Source: Macrostomum hystrix
Taxonomy: Eukaryota > Platyhelminthes > Macrostomidae
Assembly: GCA_950097015.1 (NCBI GenBank)
Contig: CATNEN010000031.1
Location: 3,102,001 to 3,166,000 of the forward strand
Reading direction: 5' to 3'
Length of the DNA stretch: 64,000 nt
The notes below the pieces were generated by a model, which worked only from the letters and a program-made list of their open reading frames with translations, was not told where the DNA came from and ran no database searches. Positions 25,701-37,600 of the stretch are shown here, piece by piece. Each line of letters starts with the position of its first letter. The stretch's first letter is position 1. The position numbers were made by a program, and so were the translations under genes.

Positions 25701-28700
25701 GATGCACTGAAACATCAGGGGGTAATGGCGGATGCACTGAAACATCAGGGGGAAATAACTGATGCACTGAAACATCAGGGGGTAACGGCGGATGCACTGA
25801 AACATCAGGGGGTAATGTCTGATGCACTGAAACATCAGGGGGTAACGGCGGATGCACTGAAACATCAGGGGGAAATAACTGATGCACTGAAACATCAGGG
25901 GGTAACGGCGGATGCACTGAAACATCAGGGGGTAATGTCTGATGCACTGAAACATCAGGGGGTAACGGCGGATGCACTGAAACATCAGGGGGTAATGGCT
26001 GATGCACTGAAACATCAGGGGGTAATGGCGGATGCACTGAAACATCAGGGGGTAATGGCGGATGCACTGAAACATCAGGGGGAAATGTCTGATGCACTGA
26101 AACATCAGGGGGTAACGGCGGATGCACTGAAACATCAGGGGGTAATGGCTGATGCACTGAAACATCAGGGGGTAATGGCTGATGCACTGAAACATCAGGG
26201 GTAATAACTGATGCACTGAAACATCAGGGGGAAATGTCTGATGCACTGAAACATCAGGGGGTAATGGCGGATGCACTGAAACATCAGGGGGAAATAACTG
26301 ATGCACTGAAACATCAGGGGGTAATGGCTGATGCACTGAAACATCAGGGGGTAATGGCGGATGCACTGAAACATCAGGGGGAAATAACTGATGCACTGAA
26401 ACATCAGAGGGTAATGCCGGATGCACTGAAACATCAGGGGGTAATGGCTGATGCACTGAAACATCAGGGGGTAATGGCTGATGCACTGAAACATCAGGGG
26501 GAAATAACTGATGCACTGAAACATCAGAGGGTAATGGCGGATGAACTGAAACATCAGGGGGTAATGGCGGATGCACTGAAACATCAGGGGGTAATGGCTG
26601 ATGCACTGAAACATCATTGGGTAATGGCTGATGCACTGAAACATCAGGGGGTAATGGCGGATGCACTGAAACATCAGGGGGTAATGGCTGATGCACTTGA
26701 AACATCAGGGGGTAATGGCGGATGCACTGAAACATCAGGGGGTAATGGCGGATGCACTGAAACATCAGGGGGTAATGGCTGATGCACTTGAAACAACAGG
26801 GGGTAATAACTGATGCACTGAAACATCAGGGGGTAATAACTAATGCACTGAAACATCAGGGGGTAATGGCGGATGCACTGAAACATCAGGGGGTAATGGC
26901 TGATGCACTTGAAACAACAGGGGGTAATAACTGATGCACTGAAACATCAGGGGGTAATGGCGGATGCACTGAAACATCAGGGGGTAATGGCTGATGCACT
27001 TGAAACATCAGGGGGTAATGGCTGATGCACTTGAAACAACAGGGGGTAATAACTGATGCACTGAAACATCAGGGGGTAATGGCGGATGCACTGAAACATC
27101 AGGGGGTAATGGCGGATGCACTGAAACATCAGGGGGTAATGGCTGATGCACTTGAAACAACAGGGGGTAATAACTGATGCACTGAAACATCAGGGGGTAA
27201 TGGCGGATGCACTGAAACATCAGGGGGTAATGGCTGATGCACTTGAAACATCAGGGGGTAATGGCTGATGCACTTGAAACAACAGGGGGTAATAACTGAT
27301 GCACTGAAACATCAGGGGGTAATAACTGATGCACTGAAACATCAGGGGGTAATGGCGGATGCACTGAAACATCAGGGGGTAATGGCTGATGCACTTGAAA
27401 CAACAGGGGGTAATAACTGATGCACTGAAACATCAGGGGGTAATGGCGGATGCACTGAAACATCAGGGGGTAATAACTAATGCACTGAAACATCAGGGGG
27501 TAATGGCGGATGCACTGAAACATCAGGGGGTAATGGCTGATGCACTTGAAACAACAGGGGGTAATAACTGATGCACTGAAACATCAGGGGGTAATGGCGG
27601 ATGCACTGAAACATCAGGGGGTAATGGCTGATGCACTTGAAACATCAGGGGGTAATGGCTGATGCACTTGAAACAACAGGGGGTAATAACTGATGCACTG
27701 AAACATCAGGGGGTAATAACTGATGCACTGAAACATCAGAGGGTAATGGCGGATGCACTGAAACATCAGGGGGTAATGGCTGATGCACTTGAAACATCAG
27801 GGGGTAATGGCTGATGCACTTGAAACAACAGGGGGTAATAACTGATGCACTGAAACATCAGGGGGTAATAACTGATGCACTGAAACATCAGGGGGTAATA
27901 ACTGATGCACTGAAACATCAGGGGGTAATGGCTGATGCACTGAAACATCAGGGGGAAATAACGGATGCACTGAAACATCATTGGGTAATGGCTGATGCAC
28001 TGAAACATCAGGGGGTAATGGCGGATGCACTGAAACATCAGGGGGTAATGGCTGATGCACTTGAAACATCAGGGGGTAATGGCGGATGCACTGAAACATC
28101 AGGGGGTAATGGCTGATGCACTTGAAACATCAGGGGGTAATGGCGGATGCACTGAAACATCAGGGGGTAATGGCGGATGCACTGAAACATCAGGGGGTAA
28201 TGGCTGATGCACTTGAAACAACAGGGGGTAATAACTGATGCACTGAAACATCAGGGGGTAATGGCTGATGCACTGAAACATCAGGGGGAAATAACGGATG
28301 CACTGAAACATCATTGGGTAATGGCTGATGCACTGAAACATCAGGGGGTAATGGCGGATGCACTGAAACATCAGGGGGTAATAACTGATGCACTGAAACA
28401 TCAGGGGGTAATGGCTGATGCACTGAAACATCAGGGGGTAATAACTGATGCACTGAAACATCAGGGGGTAATAACTGATGCACTGAAACATCAGGGGGTA
28501 ATGGCGGATGCACTGAAACATCAGGGGGTAATGGCGGATGCACTGAAACATCAGGGGGTAATGGCTGATGCACTTGAAACAACAGGGGGTAATAACTGAT
28601 GCACTGAAACATCAGGGGGTAATGGCGGATGCACTGAAACATCAGGGGGTAATGGCTGATGCACTTGAAACATCAGGGGGTAATGGCTGATGCACTTGAA

Positions 28701-30113
28701 ACAACAGGGGGTAATAACTGATGCACTGAAACATCAGGGGGTAATAACTGATGCACTGAAACATCAGGGGGTAATGGCTGATGCACTTGAAACATCAGGG
28801 GGTAATGGATGATGCACTTGAAACAACAGGGGGTAATAACTGATGCACTGAAACATCAGGGGGTAATGGCGGATGCACTGAAACATCAGGGGGTAATGGC
28901 TGATGCACTTGAAACATCAGGGGGTAATGGCGGATGCACTGAAACATCAGGGGGTAATGGCGGATGCACTGAAACATCAGGGGGTAATGGCTGATGCACT
29001 TGAAACAACAGGGGGTAATAACTGATGCACTGAAACATCAGGGGGTAATGGCGGATGCACTGAAACATCAGGGGGAAATAACGGATGCACTGAAACATCA
29101 TTGGGTAATGGCTGATGCACTGAAACATCAGGGGGTAATGGCGGATGCACTGAAACATCAGGGGGTAATAACTGATGCACTGAAACATCAGGGGGTAATG
29201 GCTGATGCACTGAAACATCAGGGGGTAATAACTGATGCACTGAAACATCAGGGGGTAATAACTGATGCACTGAAACATCAGGGGGTAATAACTGATGCAC
29301 TGAAACATCAGGGGGTAATAACTGATGCACTGAAACATCAGGGGGTAATGGCGGATGCACTGAAACATCAGGGGGAAATAACTGATGCACTGAAACATCA
29401 GGGGGTAACGGCGGATGCACTGAAACATCAGGGGGTAATGTCTGATGCACTGAAACATCAGGGGGTAACGGCGGATGCACTGAAACATCAGGGGGTAATG
29501 GCTGATGCACTGAAACATCAGGGGGTAATGGCGGATGCACTGAAACATCAGGGGGTAATGGCGGATGCACTGAAACATCAGGGGGAAATGTCTGATGCAC
29601 TGAAACATCAGGGGGTAACGGCGGATGCACTGAAACATCAGGGGGTAATGGCTGATGCACTGAAACATCAGGGGGTAATGGCTGATGCACTGAAACATCA
29701 GGGGTAATAACTGATGCACTGAAACATCAGGGGGAAATGTCTGATGCACTGAAACATCAGGGGGTAATGGCGGATGCACTGAAACATCAGGGGGAAATAA
29801 CTGATGCACTGAAACATCAGGGGGTAATGGCTGATGCACTGAAACATCAGGGGGTAATGGCGGATGCACTGAAACATCAGGGGGAAATAACTGATGCACT
29901 GAAACATCAGAGGGTAATGGCGGATGCACTGAAACATCAGGGGGTAATGGCTGATGCACTGAAACATCAGGGGGTAATGGCTGATGCACTGAAACATCAG
30001 GGGGAAATAACTGATGCACTGAAACATCAGAGGGTAATGGCGGATGAACTGAAACATCAGGGGGTAATGGCGGATGCACTGAAACATCAGGCGGTAATAA
30101 CTGATGCACTGAA
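19794..30113. repeat. 10.3 kb minisatellite of a 30/31-bp unit
   Basis: About 340 tandem units built around CTGATGCACTGAAACATCAG plus GGGGGTAATRR. A 31-bp form has an extra T (CACTTGAAAC) and often ACAACA for ACATCA. Other variants are GGCGGATGC, ATTGGGTAATGG and GGGGGAAATAACGG. Variants are grouped in recurring higher-order blocks. Around 25.6-26.6 kb and 29.0-30.1 kb, two long blocks share the same variant order and the same one-base G deletion (at about 26200 and 29703, 3503 bp apart). The 30-bp period keeps several frames open on both strands, so repeat-translated frames up to about 420 residues appear; these are not genes. It separates the tensin promoter from the CDC14 3' end. Confidence 0.98.
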
Positions 30114-31645
30114 GCATTTAATCTGTGTTCAGTTAAGAGACTAAGAAAAGTCTTGAAAAACCACATCTTCTGAGAAACGAGACAACTTATTTATTTTTTA
30201 AAAGGCCGCACAAGGTGTTTGCAGTTTTTCGAATGCAATCTATAGTTATATTATTACTTATAATTTTTTAAATAAATATTTAGCCTTTGTAAGTAATACA
30301 AATTACACAAGTCTAAGATAATGACGCATTTGGGTAAAGTGTGTTGCGAACTGTGCGCGCCACTAATGTAATAGAAGATTTATACTTTGGTACTAAAAAA
30401 TTGATCACTTTAAATATTCCTAATAGAAAAAAACGCAAACGAAAAAGAAGACACGGACAGCAGAAGTTAATAGATATTTAACAGAAGCACGCATAGATAA
30501 AAGGTAGAGTAAATAATACGACACGCCAATCAGTAGGACTGTCTCATCAATAGGCATAACTTCTACTCTGGATAAAAAAGACGATTAAACAATATTTCTT
30601 TTAAAAAAACACACTGCAGTATTAATACAATTTGTAATAATTTTTTCTGTATCACTCACAAAAGGTAGCTACCTGGATGAGAAGAAATGAAAGAAACAAA
30701 ACACACTACAATAAAAGAATTTCTTTACAATGGGACAACAAATATAGTGAAACTCTCGTTTTTTTTTCTAAAAACGTGCGCTAGCAGGATATACGCTACA
30801 TACTACTAATAAGTAGATAAAATAGGACGATAAATAAAAGTTATGAAAATTGATTTTTCAGTTCCTAGTTGACCACGGGGCAAGGTGAATAGCTATGCGA
30901 CAATCAGCATTACCTTAGTAATAATAAGAGGATGATGACAATAATAATTTCATATCGGAGCCCGTTTAACAGGCTATCCCGCCGACTTAAACGCCTTCAG
31001 AAAACAGTTAACGAACAAAAAAAGAGAAACACAAGCAGATAACTCTAAGCTACTAAAGGGTCGGGTCGGCTCAACCTTATTTCCGCTGCTGAACAGACAA
31101 AATAAAACAAATTAAAAAAATAACAAAGCAGACAGTTTTAGCACGGGTAAAAACATTTCGAGAAAAATGATTTCACTTTGTTCTGAGTATTATTAATTTT
31201 AGGCCAGTCTCAACTGTCAGGCAAGCAATGAACTAAAAGTACATTCTATGCTACTTAAACAGCTAGCGAATACAAGTAGTATTTTACGATCGCATTATTT
31301 TTCTGCTTAGTTTTAGATAGCTAAACTTAGCTAGGCCCGGGTTGTCTCCTAGTAGAAAAAATACTAAATACAGCGTGCTCTGACACACCGGCACGTATGC
31401 GCCTAAATTAATTATGATTGGTCTGTGCGAAATCAACTCTTTGGGAAAGAAGTATCAAACAAACTGATAACTTAAATATTATTTTGCACTCGGCTCACAC
31501 CAAATCAAAAAAGTCTACTTTGTACTTGTACTCAAGGAAATCAACTCTGAACAATGCCACAAAAACAGCGGCATTGAAACGCAAAAACGAAAGGCAGCCG
31601 CGACCTTCACCGTCCCCTCACAGTCCGCCGGAGGAGGCGACAAAA
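30114..31645. other. AT-rich DNA downstream of CDC14
   Basis: Unique AT-rich sequence that should include the CDC14 3' UTR. No second coding exon, RNA gene or long tandem repeat was recognised. Confidence 0.5.
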
Positions 31646-34600
31646 TTAAAAGAAGTAATAGGAAGTCTTCAAGGGCTGCAAGGAAATTGTGGGGGCGGGC
31701 TGCTGGTCATTGAACCTCAATGCCTGAGGCAAGATCTACCAAATCCTCCTGAACTGAGATCTACCAAATCCTCCTGAACTGAGATCTACCAAATCCTCCT
31801 GAACTGAGTTCTACCCAATCCTCCTGAACTGAGATCTACCCAATCCTCCTGAACTGAGATCTACCAAATCCTCCTGAACTGAGATCTACCAAATCCTCCT
31901 GAACTGAGATCTACCAAATCCTCCTGAACTGAGATCTACCAAATCCTCCTGAACTGAGATCTACCAAATCCTCCTGAACTGAGATCTACCAAATCCTCCT
32001 GAACTGAGATCTACCCAATCCTCCTGAACTGAGTTCTACCCAATCCTCCTGAACTGAGATCTACCAAATCCTCCTGAACTGAGATCTACCAAATCCTCCT
32101 GAACTGAGATCTACCAAATCCTCCTGAACTGAGATCTACCAAATCCTCCTGAACTGAGATCTACCAAATCCTCCTGAACTGAGATCTACCAAATCCTCCT
32201 GAACTGAGATCTACCAAATCCTCCTGAACTGAGATCTACCAAATCCTCCTGAACTGAGATCTACCCAATCCTCCTGAACTGAGATCTACCCAATCCTCCT
32301 GAACTGAGATCTAACCAATCCTCCTGAACTGAGTTCTACCCAATCCTCCTGAACTGAGATCTACCAAATCCTCCTGAACTGAGATCTACCAAATCCTCCT
32401 GAACTGAGTTCTACCCAATCCTCCTGAACTGAGATCTACCCAATCCTCCTGAACTGAGATCTACCAAATCCTCCTGAACTGAGATCTACCAAATCCTCCT
32501 GAACTGAGATCTACCAAATCCTCCTGAACTGAGATCTACCAAATCCTCCTGAACTGAGATCTACCAAATCCTCCTGAACTGAGATCTACCAAATCCTACT
32601 GAACTGAGATCTACCCAATCCTCCTGAACTGAGATCTACCCAATCCTCCTGAACTGAGATCTAACCAATCCTCCTGAACTGAGTTCTACCCAATCCTCCT
32701 GAACTGAGATCTAACCAATCCTCCTGAACTGAGATCTACCAAATCCTCCTGAACTGAGATCTAACCAATCCTCCTGAACTGAGTTCTACCCAATCCTCCT
32801 GAACTGAGATCTAACCAATCCTCATGAACTGAGTTCTACCAAATCCTCCTGAACTGAGATCTACCCAATCCTCCTGAACTGAGATCTACCCAATCCTCCT
32901 GAACTGAGATCTACCCAATCCTCCTGAACTGAGATCTAACCAATCCTCCTGAACTGAGTTCTACCCAATCCTCCTGAACTGAGATCTACCCAATCCTCCT
33001 GAACTGAGATCTAACCAATCCTCCTGAACTGAGTTCTAACCAATCCTCCTGAACTGAGATCTACCCAATCCTCCTGAACTGAGATTCTACCCAATCCTCC
33101 TGAACTGAGATCTACCAAATCCTCCTGAACTGAGTTCTACCCAATCCTCCTGAACTGAGATCTACCAAATCCTCCTGAACTGAGTTCTACCCAATCCTCC
33201 TGAACTGAGATCTACCAAATCCTCCTGAACTGAGATCTAACCAATCCTCCTGAACTGAGTTCTACCCAATCCTCCTGAACTGAGATCTAACCAATCCTCA
33301 TGAACTGAGTTCTACCAAATCCTCCTGAACTGAGATCTACCCAATCCTCCTGAACTGAGATCTACCCAATCCTCCTGAACTGAGATCTACCCAATCCTCC
33401 TGAACTGAGATCTACCAATCCTCCTGAACTGAGTTCTACCCAATCCTCCTGAACTGAGATCTACCCAAATCCTCCTGAACTGAGATCTACCCAATCCTCC
33501 TGAACTGAGATCTACCAAATCCTCCTGAACTGAGATCTACCAAATCCTCCTGAACTGAGATCTACCAAATCCTCCTGAACTGAGATCTACCAAATCCTCC
33601 TGAACTGAGATCTACCCAATCCTCCTGAACTGAGATCTACCCAATCCTCCTGAACTGAGATCTAACCAATCCTCCTGAACTGAGTTCTACCCAATCCTCC
33701 TGAACTGAGATCTACCAAATCCTCCTGAACTGAGATCTACCAAATCCTCCTGAACTGAGTTCTACCCAATCCTCCTGAACTGAGATCTACCCAATCCTCC
33801 TGAACTGAGATCTACCAAATCCTCCTGAACTGAGATCTACCAAATCCTCCTGAACTGAGATCTACCAAATCCTCCTGAACTGAGATCTACCAAATCCTCC
33901 TGAACTGAGATCTACCAAATCCTCCTGAACTGAGATCTACCAAATCCTACTGAACTGAGATCTACCCAATCCTCCTGAACTGAGATCTACCCAATCCTCC
34001 TGAACTGAGATCTAACCAATCCTCCTGAACTGAGTTCTACCCAATCCTCCTGAACTGAGATCTAACCAATCCTCCTGAACTGAGATCTACCAAATCCTCC
34101 TGAACTGAGATCTAACCAATCCTCCTGAACTGAGTTCTACCCAATCCTCCTGAACTGAGATCTAACCAATCCTCATGAACTGAGTTCTACCAAATCCTCC
34201 TGAACTGAGATCTACCCAATCCTCCTGAACTGAGATCTACCCAATCCTCCTGAACTGAGATCTACCCAATCCTCCTGAACTGAGATCTAACCAATCCTCC
34301 TGAACTGAGTTCTACCCAATCCTCCTGAACTGAGATCTACCCAATCCTCCTGAACTGAGATCTAACCAATCCTCCTGAACTGAGTTCTAACCAATCCTCC
34401 TGAACTGAGATCTACCCAATCCTCCTGAACTGAGTTCTACCCAATCCTCCTGAACTGAGATCTACCAAATCCTCCTGAACTGAGTTCTACCCAATCCTCC
34501 TGAACTGAGATCTACCAAATCCTCCTGAACTGAGTTCTACCCAATCCTCCTGAACTGAGATCTACCAAATCCTCCTGAACTGAGATCTAACCAATCCTCC

Positions 34601-37600
34601 TGAACTGAGTTCTACCCAATCCTCCTGAACTGAGATCTAACCAATCCTCATGAACTGAGTTCTACCAAATCCTCCTGAACTGAGATCTACCCAATCCTCC
34701 TGAACTGAGATCTACCCAATCCTCCTGAACTGAGATCTACCCAATCCTCCTGAACTGAGATCTAACCAATCCTCCTGAACTGAGTTCTACCCAATCCTCC
34801 TGAACTGAGATCTACCCAATCCTCCTGAACTGAGATCTAACCAATCCTCCTGAACTGAGTTCTAACCAATCCTCCTGAACTGAGATCTACCCAATCCTCC
34901 TGAACTGAGTTCTACCCAATCCTCCTGAACTGAGATCTACCAAATCCTCCTGAACTGAGTTCTACCCAATCCTCCTGAACTGAGATCTACCAAATCCTCC
35001 TGAACTGAGATTTAACCAATCCTCCTGAACTGAGATCTACCAAATCCTCCTGAACTGAGATCTAACCAATCCTCCTGAACTGAGTTCTACCCAATCCTCC
35101 TGAACTGAGTTCTACCCAATCCTCCTGAACTGTGTTCTACCCAATCCTCCTGAACTGAGATCTACCCAATCCTCCTGAACTGAGTTCTACCCAATCCTCC
35201 TGAAATGAGATCTACCCAATCCGTACCTTGGCATCGGCAGAAAGTTTGCTTAGATCGGCCATGGACTGGTACTTGGAAGTTCTGTACACGGAGAGGTTGA
35301 AACGATTCATAGAGCTCAAGGTGGCGGACTCTCGAAGTCTGTAAAATGTAAATGATTGAATTTCTTTATTGCAGAAGTACTAACAGCAGTGACGAGAATA
35401 TTAGCCGAACTGATGACGAACAATAAAAAATAGTTCATAAAACAGATGCTAACTAACTACTGACAGTAATTGCGCGAAGTGAAAATAAAATGAACTAAAA
35501 AAACTAACGGAAATTGAAATGCTTGGTGACACAACATTAGAATAGTTTGTTTAACGCACATAATCCATATCTTATAATTCCTGATTTTCCATATCAATGG
35601 TTTAAGAAGGAGGCTGATCAACCAACAGACAGTAGAGAACAGTAGTTAATGCTGTTCATAGCATGGCAGACCAAACCAATCAGAGAAGTTAATTATCGAA
35701 ACTATGCTCAGTTATTTTATGTCCCCAACACCGCGCAAAGGCATTGCTTTCTGGTGAAACAAACGGGCCATTTTCTTAAAATAAAATGTTCATCTTTAAT
35801 TAGCAAGACGACACTGTAATACTCGCAATTGCTGGGGTTAGTAAGAAATCTAAAACACAAGACAGAAAACTAACAAAAGCAAACAGTAATGGACAGAACA
35901 ACAGTCATAGGACTAGCGGGAGGTCTCAGTAAGTACCACTTCGAACAAAAAAACGAAGTACTTTGTTCATACTACTCGTAATTTTGAAAGTATTTTTGTT
36001 TTCGGTTCTTTGAAAATATTCGTCGGTTTGAATTTTGCTGTAGATTTTTGTCTGTGCGATGAAATAAACCCCATTAATTAAACTGCGATTAAAGTCCTAA
36101 CTCGTTAAAAAACTGTTTGCTTGAATCGAATAATAATTGATTACAACTGCCCCAATTGGGTCAGACGTGCAGCCGACAGCATAGCCGCAGCTAATGCGCG
36201 GCGCATCTGAAGGCTGCGTACAGCTGTACAGTCCATGGACTGGGGGAACGCCACACCCACCTTCAATTATCCCAGCTGATACTAGTACTCATTCAACAGC
36301 TGGGTGAACTGAAGCAATGCAGAGTTAAGTGTCTTGCTAAAGGACACAAATTGTTCTAGTGAGTCGGGAATCGAACCCCCGACCTTCAAGTCGTGAGTCC
36401 GACGCCATAACCACTAGGCTACAACCTCTCAATTAGATTGAATCTAATTGATTCAATAATCTTAGTTCAAGAATTGCCTGATGAAATGCCTTTCAGATTT
36501 GTTTTAGATTAGTATACTTACACTGGCTCGAAAGAGACTGAATAAAAGTGTAGCAAGTCGATTTTGGTCGATAGAAGGATTATAAAGCCAATCAAAATGA
36601 ATGTCATGGCTTCTTGTGCGTCTTGGCCACCAGATGCTTGCGCGCTGTTGCCATTCTACAAGCACAAATAATTGGCCGCATTACTTCAGACCTGTCTTCT
36701 TCTAGTAGTACAGTGAGCCTTCACGGCAGCAGAGTTCGCATTTTGAAGCGAACAAAACAGTGCTATTTCAAATACCCACTGCCTACTTCACGACAGCTCC
36801 CAAACCGAATAACTGATTTGTCGTGAAAGTCCACCATGTGAAAGTATAAGCTAGTCAGACACAGTGCGCAGAGGGCATCACCGTAGAACTTATACAGAAA
36901 AACACGGTGAGAATGAAGACAGGCAGACTCTAATATGACCAGCGCAGTGCTTGACTAGTCTATTCAGTCTCGACACAGCCTCACATCTATTAAAGGGCAC
37001 AAAGAGACTTCAAGCATTTCTAACTCGACCCAATAGTTCCCGTCCCTTGTGTCTGGCTGTCTCTCTTAGTTTAAGCCGATCTCCCTACTCGCCCCAGAGC
37101 GCACAGGGCTAAAAAAACTGCCAATGCAACCAAACCTACGCAATTTCCATTTTTCTCTACTGAAACGCGAGCAAACTGGGGCGAGACTGAGCGGAGTAAA
37201 ATAAACCTGTGCAACATTATCAGCTTGGTTTGGACAGCGTGTGCAAATGCGTGTTAGATGTTAGCCAACAGTCTAATGCGGTTCTAGAACGCATAATTGT
37301 CTAAGCGTTTGCCAGCTCTAGTGTCTGTTATTTTCTTTCAGTAAAAAAAGAATGATCCAGGCATTCTTTGCACTTTGTCATAATCTCCCATTCTCAAGTG
37401 AAAGTCTATATTGGCGGTCGCTTAAAGTGGCTCAAAAGATTGCTCTTCGAAAAATGCTTAGTTAATTCTGTTTAGAAAGCAATGCCTTATACAATACTGT
37501 GCTGGGATTTACTACGAAGAAAACAATAAAGCAATAACTAAGTACATTCTGGTGCTATAAACTCACCGTCTATCGTGCCGCAACGCCGCCGCTGAGGAAT

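Noticed and set aside
19794-30113. CRISPR-like array of 30-bp direct repeats
   Set aside because: Units abut with no spacers and the host is an animal genome.
19639-30166. Repeated frames of up to 426 codons on both strands (PPDVSVHQ, MFQCI and DALKHQG patterns)
   Set aside because: They are translations of the 30-bp unit, whose length is a multiple of three, in several frames at once.
31418-31777. 119-codon plus-strand frame
   Set aside because: Overlaps the CDC14 last-exon acceptor on the other strand and ends in the 25-bp repeat.
36355-36428. tRNA-Val gene
   Set aside because: A and B boxes are present but the anticodon stem does not pair, and a SINE body follows.
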